Counted from the first letter of the stretch, positions 24,455-36,029 are shown. The stretch is 64,000 nucleotides of DNA from Areca catechu (GCA_021397845.1 CM038040.1:64620088-64684087); one strand, 5' to 3'. Program-made: numbers and translations. The notes: a model not told the origin generated them from the sequence alone.

Positions 24455-25374
24455 GGTCAGACCGGGTTGGGGTTGAGCCTACTGGTATTGGGCTTCTAAT
24501 CTAGGGGTCATACAATCAAGCACAGAAAGTGTTCTAAGGTTTCCTAGACTAGCAGCTCAGGTAGAATGAGTCAGTTCAGCTTACAACCAATCAAACAATT
24601 ACCCTGCCCATTAGCCAAGTAAGAGGTGGGCATGTAGGAGGCTCCCCTGCTCTCGCAGGGTCCTAATTAAGTAACCACGGCATCGCTTTGGGCATTTGCC
24701 TATGGACATCTAGCCTAGATGCCAGCTTCAAGAAATAAGTGAAGGATTGGGTGCACTAGCTTTCTCACAAAGCCCTAACTAAACTAGTTGGTGTCCCTAG
24801 ATTAATTAGGTTGCTACTTGATTTTAATTAAGGCTTGGGTTTGAATGCAGGGTGGTTGTTTTGGGCCAAGGAAAGGTGGTGAAATCCTTCCCTCATCTGA
24901 CATAGCAAAATTGCCCTTAAGTTGATTTAGGTATGATGCACACACATGAACCATAATGCAACATAAGACTAAAAGTTAGAAAATTATGCAGAAATTAAGT
25001 TCTGTTTTTCTCTATTTTTTTTTGTTGTTGATGATAGATCTAACACTAATTATTAACAGGAATTTAAGTTTAAAGAGGCTTGGGTTTGGGGGGGTTTGAT
25101 TGTAAATTAATTTCAGCCCTAATCTAAGCATGCAGAAATTTCAGCAAACATTTTTTTTATTAAGGTTTTTCTTTTACTGATTTTTTGTTTGTTTTCAGAT
25201 CTGAAAAATTACACTAAAATTGTAGAAAAATAGAGGACTAAATATGTGATCAAAGTATGCAAAGTTTGATGCAAATCAGACAGATTTTGATAGAGGTGAG
25301 CCCTAGGTTTCAAAACTAGTATGCAGATATCAGCATGCAGAAATTTAACCTACGACTCCTGAACATGTCCTAAT
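24455..25374 (-). other. Element A 5' leader
   Basis: Non-coding stretch between the 5' LTR and the gag-like start. No domain was found. It contains T-rich and A-rich runs at 25010-25170. Length and position fit an untranslated leader. Confidence 0.6.
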
Positions 25375-25390
25375 CCTGCTTTGATACCAA
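25375..25390 (-). promoter_or_regulatory. Element A primer-binding site
   Basis: On minus TTGGTATCAAAGCAGG lies three bases inside the 5' LTR edge at 25394. It differs from the Met-tRNA primer consensus by one base in the core. Confidence 0.85.
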
Positions 25391-25791
25391 AATTGATGAG
25401 GGACAAAAGAATGCAAGGGATGCAGGATAAAAATGAAAGAATTCCAGATCTATATAATCAATGATTTTCTGATTTTGAGGTGGTTTTATTTTTGAAAACA
25501 AATAAGAGTAATCTAGGATTTCATATAAGGACCAGTTCTACCCGTAGATATGAAACTAACAAAGTTAAAAAGAAAAGAAGGGTCCTAGGGTTAAGAAACA
25601 CCTATTAAGCATATGTTCAAGTTCAATACATCAGAAAAAGTGAGGAGGGAAGGGTTAGTTTACCTAGCAATGATTCTCCGTGCATTGTAGAAGTGATCTC
25701 ATGTCTCGGATCGACGCCTGGATGATAAAGCCATTTTCCTGCGGATCCATCGATTTTTTATCAGTTGATTTTGAGGGAAAAGGAAACCTTA

Positions 25792-27137
25792 TGGTGTGGA
25801 CACCAGAAACCGAAAGAAACTTCACTCCAACAAGGTTAGCCTTATCCCAATTTGGATCGAAGATAATTAGGTTACCTTGTATTCTTTAGTTCAAAAATAT
25901 TTTATTTTCAAGAGCCATTTCCTTTTCAAGAGTCCTGTAAATGTTTTATTTTCAAGAGACATTTTCTTTTCAAGAGTCCTGTAATTAATCAAGAGTGTTT
26001 ATTGAGTCCTGTAATTACTTTTTAAAAAATTTCATTTCCTGTAAGTCCGTTTCAAGTTTTAAAGTTTAGGTCAATCAAGTCTGTTCAGTTGAGTTTAGTC
26101 TATTTTAGTTAATCAAGTCTTAAAGCAATGAAAGCCAGCAACAAGACTCAAATTCTGGACCCCAGAATTTGACCACAGGAAGAAGAGAAGACACATCAAC
26201 CAAGCAAGAGAAAAGGACCATCAACTAGGACCACTTGGCGCCACATGTCATTCCTTATCCAAGTAGAAGACCATCTCATCATGCCACGTCATTAGGTGCC
26301 ACCTCACTAGCCACCTCATCACTCTTTGGTGCCAACAAGGAAGATTCAAATTCAAGGAGGTTGGCCACACCCCTCCAAATCCTCCACCAAATCCCCCAAC
26401 CCTCCCATCCCTCCAAACTCTCCACCAAATCCTCCAACCCCCCTTGTAATCCTCCTCAATTTGGGGAGTTTTTAAATTTCAAAAGCTAGCTTTATGAGGC
26501 TATTAAAGGCCTTGGACGCCCATTGTAAAGGGGATTGATTGATTTTGGAAATGAATGAAGTTTGAAGTGAAGTTGTCTTGAGTTTTATGTGTGAAATTTT
26601 TCCTATCTTCTTCTTCCACGCCCAAAGCCACTCTCTTCCCTAGCAATTCATCATCCAAGCTCAAGGCAAAGGCATTGGAGTCGGCCAGATCTTCTCAACT
26701 ATCTTTTCTTTGTTCACAAGTTCTCCCATCCCTTCTTTATGTTTGCATCCTTCAACCTTAACTTTGATCTTCATTGCAGGGTCCTTCGAAGTCCTTGAGT
26801 TGTGAACAGGGTTCCCCTTGACAATGAACCAATAAGCTGAAGCCCAAGTCCAGGATTCTGATCACTGTTATCCAAGTTCTCCAGTCCAGAGCATCAGTAT
26901 TTTCAAGTTTTGAATCATAGGAAGGTTGGAAAACTCATCAAGGTAAGTCCTCAATCATTAGCCCCTATTGTCTAGATCTTCTTCCTTCTTAGTTTTAGAG
27001 TTGTGTCTAATCATGTAATAGTCCCTTTTCATGTAATCCTTAAATCTTATTAAGATGAGTACAATGCTAAGTGTAATTAGATTTCATTGCTCTACAAACA
27101 CCATATTCAAAACATTAATCATATGCGTGCCACATCA
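25792..27137 (+). repeat. Element C left LTR
   Basis: TGGTGTGGACACC ... GTGCCACATCA. It differs from the right LTR by scattered substitutions and 13 extra bases near 26390-26410. A CTATTAAAGG box near 26503 is a candidate TATA element. Confidence 0.93.
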
Positions 27138-28168
27138 AATTGGTATCAGAGCATGGTTGCATTAGGGTAGAATAGTTTTCTTTAAATCCAAGCAAGATCT
27201 AAAATTCACGCCTCCTGAGCGGGTGTACTCCAGTACACTGTCACGACCCATGGGAATAATGAGCCCCTGGCCGGACGTGAATTTTTTAGATTGAAGTTTG
27301 GGTAAGCCATTGCACTTGTTTGATTAGGTTCTGTTTTCTGAAAATTTACATCTATTTACTGTAATCCGTCTGCAGCTCCAAAGGCATGTCACTAATTTTT
27401 TATTGAAATATTTTTTTTCTTGTTCCTTTTTAAGTCAGTTATTCCCATATTAAATTTCATCATCAGAAGAAAATTATAAAAAAAATGAAAATTTCTGTAG
27501 TTTGACAATGTCATTAGGGTTCTGTTCTGTCCTTTTTATTTATCTTCATTTGTAGGATCTGCTTAGAGTAGTACAAATTTTGTTTTTAAAATTCCTTTCA
27601 TATGCATTGAAACATATAAGTTAAGAATCCTATGTGAATTTCTCATAATTTTTGGACATTTTTTTCATTACGTTTTCCACACCACTTTCAAACTGCAACA
27701 CACTTCTGCAACACCTTTGCATTTCATTCATCTCATGAGAAATCAAATTAAGGGCATCAATTTGACATAGGGTCAGGGTTTTATCACCTGTCCCTAGCCC
27801 AAAAATCATCAACCAGCATATCGATCCCAGCCCATTAATTAAAATTGAGTAGAACGTTAATTGCCCTAGTGGGTTAGGGACACCAACAAGTTGGGTTCAG
27901 GTTAGGGTCAAGTTAACTGTGTCAGCTAATTGGTGTGTGCTTACTGGCTTGGTGTCTAGGATTGGTGCATCAGGGCTTGTGATTTGGTCCACCTACCTAG
28001 CCAATCATAGATTGGTGTTTAAGGTTGGCAATCAGGGACCTTCACTCCCCTCCACCTACCTGGCTAAGTCCCATAAGTACTACTAGCTAGTTGGTTCACT
28101 TAATTAGACATCTAATTTGTGCTCTTGGTCTAGGAAACCTTAGCTCGAGCTTGAGTCTACTTGCATGC
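27138..28168 (+). other. Element C primer site and leader
   Basis: TTGGTATCAGAGC at 27140-27152 is a Met-tRNA primer site. The remaining ~1 kb is T-rich, then mixed, with no supported gene; the small minus frame at 27630-27812 is a chance frame. Confidence 0.8.
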
Positions 28169-29056
28169 ATGAAAACTAGATCAGGAGCCTCATATTCACC
28201 AGTCCAGACCCAGTCCAGTGTAGCCATGGACACGAATCTTGAAACCATGCTGAAAGGCCTAAATGATCTAATGGCCCAATTGAACCAAATGCTAGCTAAA
28301 CAATTTTTCTTAGACCAACCAACTCCTACTATCCCATTAGCTCATATGAATGATAGGAGTAAGAACCCTGAAGTACAAGTTGAGTTCATGAATACTCAAG
28401 ACTTAGGGTATCCTCAAACTGAAGGGCTAGGGAATGAAGAAGGCAAATTTGAACCTAGTAAATATGTGTATGAGACTGACATAAGTTTAATAGATGAATA
28501 TGAAGGGGAAGACTGTGAAGAGAACAACTTTAGTACCTTACTTGAGGAAACCTTTGGTAAAGAAAAGATTATTGAGCATAGTCCTGAAACATCAGAACAA
28601 CCAAAATTTAGTGAGGACTTGGTTCCCGTAAGACAATGCCCTCAGGAAGAACCCAATACTTTAGCTTCGACACAAGAACTCCTTCAGGTACCTGAGAAGA
28701 ACCCAATCATTATTTTAGAAGACTTTCCTGATGACCTTCAACTACCTAGAAGCATCCTGCCTATAGATCAAAATTCTAATCTTAAGGTCATCATGAGTAA
28801 CCAAGGTCTGTTTCAAGATTCCCCTAAATTACCCCAAGTCTCGGATTCCTATTTCCTGCCTTTCCCTGAGTCTTATCATAATTTTAGAGCCATTAAGTTT
28901 CATTTTGATGAGATTACTAGGATGCATGAGCTTTTAAAGCCTATTGCTTTTGCTACCTACTTTTGGAAAACCTTATGGCATTTGCTAGGAACCCATGGTA
29001 AATTCTCATGTGCATACCATACCAGGGTCAAACCTAAAGAGTCATTAATCTGTTAG
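28169..29056 (+). CDS. Element C gag-like protein fused to integrase fragment
   Basis: Open to 29056. An upstream in-frame ATG exists at 28091, but MKTRSGASYSPVQTQSSVAM at 28169 looks like a gag-type N-terminus and is preferred. An Asp/Asn-rich helical segment follows (NLETMLKGLNDLMAQLNQML), then a long acidic, Pro-rich middle, then SYFLPFPESYHNFRAIKFHF. At about 28943 the frame runs into AFATYFWKTLWHLLGTHGKF, which is integrase core sequence, and stops soon after. The protein therefore joins a gag-like part to integrase, skipping protease, RT and RNase H. Element A has the same joint. It may be a structural or decoy protein; function is unknown. Intact and relatively young, so possibly still expressed. 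Confidence 0.75.
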   Translation: MKTRSGASYSPVQTQSSVAMDTNLETMLKGLNDLMAQLNQMLAKQFFLDQPTPTIPLAHMNDRSKNPEVQVEFMNTQDLGYPQTEGLGNEEGKFEPSKYVYETDISLIDEYEGEDCEENNFSTLLEETFGKEKIIEHSPETSEQPKFSEDLVPVRQCPQEEPNTLASTQELLQVPEKNPIIILEDFPDDLQLPRSILPIDQNSNLKVIMSNQGLFQDSPKLPQVSDSYFLPFPESYHNFRAIKFHFDEITRMHELLKPIAFATYFWKTLWHLLGTHGKFSCAYHTRVKPKESLIC

Positions 29057-29777
29057 GTTTAGGTCTTAGAAAGTCCAATAAAATTCCTCTCAATAAGGAT
29101 GCCTAGTTCAGTCTGTATTTTGTAAGTGCTTGTGTAAATTTCTGAGTCTGTTGAATCTTTCGCACAGCATGTCACAAATTTGCATAAAGAAATCAGTAAT
29201 AAGATCAAACTGAGCAATGAGACTTACAAACATTTAGCTGATTCACATAAGAGGGCTAAAGAATTCTGTGAAGGGGATTATGCAATGATTTGGCTCAACC
29301 CTGAACGGTTCCCACCTGGAACCATAATGAAGCTGCATGCCCGCGGAGCGGGACCTTTCAAGATCTTAAAGAAAATAGGGCCTAATGCATATGTTTTGGA
29401 ACTTCCACCTGATATGGGTATTAGTACAACCTTTAATGTTTCAGACCTAGTAGAATACAAAGAACCACTACTAATACCTAGTGAGCCTTTTTGGGTCAGA
29501 AACTTTCATTGAGAGTGAACATATTTTCGAGTGTCCACCACCAACCCTACCCGAGCAAAAAGAGAGGATTAAGAGAATCCTGGATGACAAGACCATTACT
29601 ACCAGGAATAAGGACTATCAGCGATACCTGGTTCAATGGCAAGGTCGACCTGAGTCAGACAACTCTTGGATTACTCGAGAGGACCTACAAAGACTTAACC
29701 CAAACTTGTTCGAGCATTACCAGGGCAAAACCGAACCATACTCAACTGGGTCGAGTTCTGCCCACCCCAGGAGAATT
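29057..29777 (+). pseudogene. Element C integrase C-terminus and chromodomain
   Basis: After a broken linker (near 29140, SESVESFAQHV in another frame) an open stretch at 29180-29512 reads HKEISNKIKLSNETYKHLAD, then FKILKKIGPNAYVLELP, the integrase C-terminal GPY/F module. A frameshift near 29490 leads to KRILDDKTITTRNKDYQRYL and QWQGRPESDNSWI, a chromodomain with its aromatic residues, ending PNLFEHYQG. The catalytic core is missing except for its tail. The polypurine tract CCCAGGAGAAT (29767-29777) ends the region. Confidence 0.88.
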
Positions 29778-31110
29778 GGTGTGGACACCAAAAACCGAAA
29801 GAAACTTCACTCCAACAAGGTTAGCCTTATCCCAATTTGGATCGAAGATAATTAGGTTACCTTATATTCTTTAGTTCAAAAATATTTTATTTTCAAGAGC
29901 CATTTCCTTTTCAAGAGTCCTGTAAATGTTTTATTTTCAAGAGCCATTTTCTTTTCAAGAGTCATGTAATTAATCAAGAGTGTTTATTGAGTCCTGTAAT
30001 TACTTTTTAAAAAATTTCATTTCCTGTAAGTCCGTTTCAAGTTTTAAAGTTTAGGTCAGTCAAGTCAGTTCAGTTGAGTTAAGTCTATTTTAGTTAATCA
30101 AGTCTTAAAGCAATGAAAGCCAGCAACAAGACTCAAATTCTGGATCCCAGAATTTGACCACATGAAGAAGAGAAGACACATCAACCAAGTAAGAGAAAAG
30201 GACCATCAACTAGGACCACTTGGCGCCACATGTCATTCCTTATCCAAGTAGAAGACCATCTCATCATGCCACGTCATCAGGCGCCACCTCACTAGCCACC
30301 TCATCACTCTTTGGTGCCAACAAGGAAGATTCAAATTCAAGGAGGTTGGCCACACCCCTCCAAATCCTCCAACCCCCCCATCCCTCCAAACTCTCCACCA
30401 AATCCTCCAAACCCCCTTGTAATCCTCCTCAATTTGGGGAGTTTTTAAATTTCAAAAGCTAGCTTTATGAGGCTATTAAAGGCCTTGGACGCCCATTGTA
30501 AAGGGGATTGATTGATTTTGGAAATGAATGAAGTTTGAAGTGAAGTTGTCTTGAGTTTTATGTGTGAAATTTTTCCTATCTTCTTCTTCCACGCCCAAAG
30601 CCACTCTCTTCCCTAGCAATTCATCATCCAAGCTCAAGGCAAAGGCATTGGAGTCGGCCAGATCTTCTCAACTATCTTTTCTTTGTTCATAAGTTCTCCC
30701 ATCCCTTCTTTATGTTTGCATCCTTCAACCTTAACTTTGATCTTCATTGCAGGGTCCTTCGAAGTCCTTGAGTTATGAACAGGGTTCCCCTTGACAATGA
30801 ACCAACAAGCTGAAGCCCAAGTCCAGGGTTCTGATCACTGTTATCCAAGTTCTCCAGTCCAGAGCATCAATATTTTCAAGTTTTGAATCATAGGAAGGTT
30901 GGAAAACTCATCAAGATAAGTCCTCAATCATTAGCCCTTATTGTCTAGATCTTCTTCCTTCTTAGTTTTAGAGTTGTGTCTAATCATGTAATAGTCCCTT
31001 TTCATGTAATCCTTAAATGTTATTAAGATGAGTACAATGCTAAGTGTAATTAGGTTTCATTGCTCTACAAACACCTTATTCAAAACATTAATCATATGCG
31101 TGCCGCATCA
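29778..31110 (+). repeat. Element C right LTR
   Basis: Near-identical copy of 25792-27137, ending GTGCCGCATCA. It lacks 13 bp relative to the left LTR near 30372. Confidence 0.93.
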
Positions 31111-32338
31111 CCTTATCTAGAGGGTGTGGCACTGGAGGGGTCTTGCAAACAATTATTATTAGGGATTCTGAAGTTAAAAAAAATATGAAACTGGAAATTG
31201 GCGAAGAAGACAAGACAAGAGGGGGTAGAAGATGGATGGCAGGCTATTTTGATGGAGGATGCCTGGAGCTTGGATCTAGTGGCCTGGAGGGGAGGATGCT
31301 TGGAGGATGATGGATGGGCATCCAAGGGTCTTGGGCTGATTGGTGTTGGTGGCCAAGGATGGATTGAAGAAGGGGGTGGCCAAGGGGAAGATGGAATATG
31401 ACGGGCATCCTAGGGCTTGGATATGATTGGGGTGGCTAGGGTTTGGTTTGGGTTGCACCTCATGTTCCCTCCTTGCGAAGTGAATATGGGCCTCACACCC
31501 TCTTCCTCACGGAGCATCAATGCATAAATGCGCGGAAAATTGGAAGAAAATAAACTCTCTTTTTCTTATTTATCAAAGTTGTGAATTACAAGGGGAAGGT
31601 GGTGGGTATTTATAGATTCACCCAGGTCCCTGGACTCCCTGACAGACTGGGATTACGAAACTTGAGGGCCAAGAAAACTCAATTCCCTGTTGGACTTGGA
31701 ATGGCTTGAATCCTCTTGGGCTAGGGCAGCAACTCTATGTGGTCTTGGGTGGCTTCCATGTGGGCTTGGGTGCATGGATTCCAGGTGGGCGTGGGCTGGC
31801 CTGGGGCACCAACTTGCTTGGACCTTGGATTGGGGTGCTAGGCTAGGGAGGGCGCCAACTGGACTTGGACTAGAAGGGGTGCCAACTTGATGGGCTTGGC
31901 GGCATGAAAGGGCCCAAGCGCTAATTCTTGGGAAACTTGGGGTGCCAATGCTGATGGACTTGTGTTGGGGCCCAGGTACATGAAGTCCAGCTCTAGTTGG
32001 GGAGGCCTGGTGAATCTCCTAGTTTGGTGACTCTCCTCTTGGATCTTGACTTGAATGAAAATTACATTACTCATTGCACTGAAACAAGGGACTTACTTGA
32101 CTAAGTGTTCTCAATTGGACTCAGTTGTCTCACTTTATTACAGGACTCACTCTTCAATACAGGACTTAATTGGCTCACTTTAGTAAGTGACTCAGGACTA
32201 ATGGACTTTATAGGACTCAATGAGCAAATAGACTCAATTGACCTGATGGACTCAAAAAAATGGACTGACTTTCCAATACATGAATCAGAGATCTTCATGG
32301 AACCCTGAAGTTTTTGTCTGATCCTGATGTCCCCATCA

Positions 32339-32993
32339 CCTGATCAAGACTTGAATCAAATTTAGAAACTATTAATTTTTTAAGAGTTATATTTTAGTAA
32401 CTGCTAATTTTATAAGGGTTACAAATTTAGTAATTTCTAATTATTAGCACTAAGGACTTAATTACAAGAGTTGTAATATAATTAGACTTAATTAAATTAT
32501 GAATCAAGTACTAATTAATTTAAATCAGATTTAATTTAATTAGGCTTGACTCAATTTTAAGTCTAATTGGGTTTAATTATCCAAGTTGGACTTGGATTTC
32601 GATCCTATTTGGAATAGGATTGCCAACCTTTTTGAATTTGATTCTATTAGAGCACTGTCTCAGGTGCGGGGATAACCTTCTATTAGCAACCAACCTCAGA
32701 ACATTATATTGGAAGCAACAGTAATAGGGGATTGAAGTAATCAACCTAGCAGGGATTCACCCTTCTTGTACGGAAATCTCCTAACTTGTTTAGAGTGCCC
32801 CAAACATTCCAGATTTGATATGGATGTGGAACCACCTCTCTTGGGACCTCCAACTAGTGAGGATTCAACTCTCCAAATCTTCTAGTAGAACTCTAAAAGG
32901 GTAGAGAGAGGGATGACTCCAAAGATGCTAGCCACTGCGTTTCATACTTGGACTAGGAAACCATGACAATCTTCTTCCAACACCCACCAATCT
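32339..32993 (-). other. G1 leader/early gag region and primer site
   Basis: AT-rich sequence between element A and the candidate 5' LTR of G1. On minus, AGATTGGTGGGTGTTGGAAG at about 32992-32973 resembles the TTGGCGC-type primer site of Tat-like elements, with decay. No open frame is convincing. Confidence 0.45.
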
Positions 32994-33622
32994 AACCAGA
33001 TCTCTTCCAAATCTAATCCCCCTCTGAATAGGACCTGTAACCAATCTTGAAAAGGCCTAAGATCATTATGTTTGATGGGAATAGGATTTGCAAGTCGGCA
33101 GCTCAAGAATCCCTTGTGTTAGGGATTCCTACTTCGACTAGGAGTCCTTAGGCGCTAAGAAATTTTCTCCTTCCTAAGATATGGTAGCTTGGATGTTGAT
33201 ATTACCCTAATAAAGAGTGATAACCATAGAGGAAGAGAGGGAGGAAGAAGATGGATATCAGGTAGAAAAGGTTATTTCACTATCATCGACTCCAATCAGC
33301 CCCATATACAAAATATATATATATACTAGGTCACCATGACCTAACCCTAAAACTCCTATAGGCCAACTTAATGCATAATTGAATTTTCCAAGCCCAAGTA
33401 TACCCTTGACTCAGTCCAATCACACATACCTAGGACTCAAAACTAGCTCAATATAAGTTGACCCCTTGAGGCCCAAGTCTCCTGAACCACAAGACCCGAA
33501 AGGCAGCCTTTCATCATAGGGCCCAAACTAGCCCTAGAAATTTCATGACAGTATTATGATCATTGGACCTCGGCCTTAGCCTTGGTCCCCTAAGCCTTGG
33601 AAGCACCACACGAGACCCAACA
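32994..33622 (-). repeat. Candidate G1 5' LTR
   Basis: On minus it starts TGTTGGGTCTCGTGTGG at 33622 and contains a TATA-rich block (33307-33330) followed by a pyrimidine-rich R-like stretch. It ends next to the primer-site-like sequence. No partner LTR is in the window, so the call rests on position and internal signals. Confidence 0.5.
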
Positions 33623-33639
33623 ATCTCTACCAATTTTAA

Positions 33640-34710
33640 TATATTAGTACTAAAGATAGGTTTCTAATAACAAGTTTTTTAAGCTTATTTCTACCAATCA
33701 TATCTATTTTAGGAAAGAGTCCTATTAGAACTATGACACTAATTTGTCCTAAATTGTATAATATGGATGTATCATTTTTGTGGACATGTTTATGTTGATG
33801 ATCAAAGAAAGAAAAAAAATATGTTTAGCTTGGTTTTAATAATATGTCAATGCAAAATTAAATTTTATAATGATTTATAATTTGGTACTTTTATTGATGA
33901 TATCATCATTTTGTTATTAATGTATAAGGTCATAATGATGATATAATATATCGTCACTATAGATATAAGCTTTTAATGATCATAATGTAAGTTTATCATT
34001 AATAATGCATATCTATAGTGACTATTTTAAAATATCGTTACTTAAGACATAGATTTTTATAATGAAGCATAAAATTATCATTAGTACATTGAAGTATAAC
34101 AAATTGTGACAATATACTTTATTGTCATTGAAAATATAAATTTTTGATGACCACTCTATCAGCATGTTATTAAAAAATATGTACCTATAGTGACTATTTT
34201 GAAATATCATCACTAAAAGTATAAACTTTAGTACTAAATTATATAATTATCACTAGTGAGTTGACGAAAATTGACTTTGGTTTCAAAATGGTGACCAATA
34301 TTATGTATTGCCATTAAAGTTAAAGATCTTTAATGACCACTCTGTACACTTGTCATTAAAGATATATAATTACAATGGCATTTAAAATATCATCATTTAA
34401 GTCATAAGTTGTTATGATGAATCCTAATATTATCATTAATAAGTTGACTAAAATCGCTTTTTATACCAAATTTATTTTTCCATCTAAAAACATTTATTTA
34501 GTGATGACATTTGTATGATAATATGAAAAACAATCACAAAAGATATATTTTTTATGGTGATATCTTATTTGGTCATTAAAACATTAAACCAAAATGGTTT
34601 TTTGTGACCATTTTTATGTCTCATGGCTAATTATAGGGATTTTAGTAACTAGATTTAAGATTTGTTAGTAAAAAATTGTCAATAAAAATCAAAATTCTTA
34701 TACTATAAGG
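33640..34710 (-). mobile_element. CACTA-like transposon terminal region
   Basis: Four or so degenerate ~175-bp units each contain a short inverted pair of the form AGTGACTATTTT/AAAATATCGTTACT (near 33945, 34014, 34189, 34371). Read on minus from 34709, the terminus TACTATAAGAATTTTGATTT resembles the CACTACAAGAAAAT-type end of plant CACTA elements, followed by TTACTGACAA-like phrases. Sub-terminal repeats of this form are characteristic of the superfamily. No transposase and no opposite end were found, and the left limit is approximate. Confidence 0.5.
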
Positions 34711-35338
34711 AGGATGCAATTTTTCTTTTTCTTCCTAAAAAATTAAAAAAAAAGGACAATGTAAGTGCCCGGTCCATTGACCATCCCAAGTGAGGAAGCA
34801 TGTGCATGAGGTGGAAGTGATGGAAAAAAAACCAAAAACAAGAAACACTCAAGCTTCTAACATGTGAGGTGGAAGAAGAGGATTTCTAGTGAAAGTCTAC
34901 CTCCTCTTCTGATTATGTCAGAAGAGGGAATCCTGGGACACGTTAGTCTTTGATGACACTCTAGGAATTTTCCTATAAAACACCCTCTCTTCCCCCTCTA
35001 GGTAATATACCTTTGGCATATATACCTTTCAATCACCTCTAATTTTCACTAAAATCCTTTAAATTTTTAGTGAGACTTCTTGTCAATCTAATCTCAATAT
35101 CTTGCTAGAGTTAAGGTATAGAGCCCAACTCCTCTTCGACATCATTTTATTACTTCCAAAGCCACCATTAATTGCCTGAGTTGAGCTAACTAGTAACCGG
35201 ATTCTTTTAAACAAGTTTTTTTTGATTTTGGTTAATTTTCCCCTATTTTGGACTTCTTCCAACATTGGCCACCTTGGCCATTGCCACCATGATCTTTGCT
35301 AAAGATTGGGCCTAGGCATCTTGAGTTCCTTCATCCAA
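34711..35338. other. Unassigned sequence left of the MULE
   Basis: No gene is supported; the minus frame at 35083-35265 has no motif. A TATA-like CTATAAAACACC lies at 34970-34981, so this could be promoter or LTR sequence of an unidentified element. Confidence 0.4.
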
Positions 35339-35349
35339 ATCAAAAGGAG

Positions 35350-35451
35350 TAAGTCTTTGTGCACCGTGTGTAGTGTAGCAAATCCAACATGGCCCACATC
35401 GCCTTTTCTTATTGGTCCACCTGTATCTGAAATGGCATGATGGGACAAGGC
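35350..35451 (+). repeat. MULE left terminal inverted repeat
   Basis: About 100 bp, highly similar to the reverse complement of 46746-46847, including the stretch AGCAAATCCAACATGGCCC. Similarity drops sharply after GATGGGACAAGGC. Confidence 0.92.
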
Positions 35452-36029
35452 ATATAATAGGTTATAAGTTAAGCATAACTAGCATTAATTACCGTTCAGC
35501 TTTTATTTAAAATTTTTGTACAGACCAAAATACCCTTTTCCTCTAGCCTACTTTTTTCCTATCATCTTGTTTAGATTTTGGTAAATATTTCAGTCTGAAA
35601 CATACTCTGGTTTTTATTCAAGGAATCAGTATTGGTTGAAGAAAAAATCTCCCTCATTCTAAAATGTGCTTTGAGAGTTCTATCGCAGGAATTAACTTTT
35701 GAATGTTAGTATAAGCTTCTTCCTCTTTTTGAAAAAGTGCTCTATTTTGGTCCAAGATTGGAATAAGATATCAAAGACTTTCTTTGTTTTGGTCTGAGGT
35801 TAGAATAAACCATCGAAGACTTCTTCTATAAGTTCAAGACAAAATGTCATCTCCAACAGGAAGTAAACCAAGCCTTCATAGAATCTTTTTTAGTTTTCTT
35901 TTTATAGTTCCTTTATTACACCAACTATTTTGATAGTTAAAGAAAGTTAATGATACTTTGAGAGTCATAACTCAGTCCATAGATGATAGGTATTCCTGGT
36001 AGGAGGGAATAATAAATATAGTATAAGTT
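35452..36029. other. MULE left subterminal non-coding region
   Basis: No gene is supported. It leads into tandem array I; the first motif copies appear near 35960. Confidence 0.5.

Larger units (their letters stand above)
25792..31110 (+). mobile_element. Element C: young non-autonomous chromodomain gypsy element
   Basis: LTRs 25792-27137 and 29778-31110, TG...CA ends, primer site after the left LTR, polypurine tract before the right one, and a perfect target duplication CCTTA (25787-25791 and 31111-31115). The sister LTR of A shows the uninterrupted site near 17950. The internal 2.64 kb holds one 321-codon gag-like/integrase-tail ORF and a separate integrase C-terminus plus chromodomain. 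Protease, RT and RNase H are absent. The LTRs are nearly identical, making this the most recent insertion in the window. Confidence 0.93.
17444..32338 (-). mobile_element. Element A: non-autonomous chromodomain gypsy element
   Basis: On minus: 5' LTR at right (25394-32338, containing C), primer site at 25375-25390, leader, gag-like ORF, integrase fragment with chromodomain, polypurine tract near 21810-21822, then 3' LTR at left (17444-21809, containing B). Termini are TGATG...CATCA type, with a perfect target duplication CCTGA at 17439-17443 and 32339-32343. Without insertions it is about 7 kb. Protease, RT and RNase H are absent, so any movement needed enzymes in trans. Its internal organisation matches element C. 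Confidence 0.88.
25394..32338 (-). repeat. Element A 5' LTR, split by element C
   Basis: Pieces 25394-25791 and 31111-32338, collinear with the left LTR. The outer end GTCCCCATCA is intact at 32338 and is followed by the target duplication CCTGA. Element C sits at the junction with a perfect CCTTA duplication. Confidence 0.9.
2190..33622 (-). mobile_element. G1: fragmented Tat-like Ty3/gypsy element
   Basis: Gag, protease, RT and RNase H lie in that order on the minus strand, in three pieces: 2190-2560, 13811-17443 and 32339-33622. Copia-1 and element A fill the gaps. Removing both insertions brings RT next to RNase H and gag next to a leader, primer site and LTR. The gag tail resembles the FHxDHGHxTExC motif and the protease region the xxNYxxxRILVDNGSS motif of this clade. 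Integrase and the 3' LTR were not found. All coding parts carry stops and substitutions, so this is an old, dead element and the oldest layer of the left nest. Confidence 0.7.
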
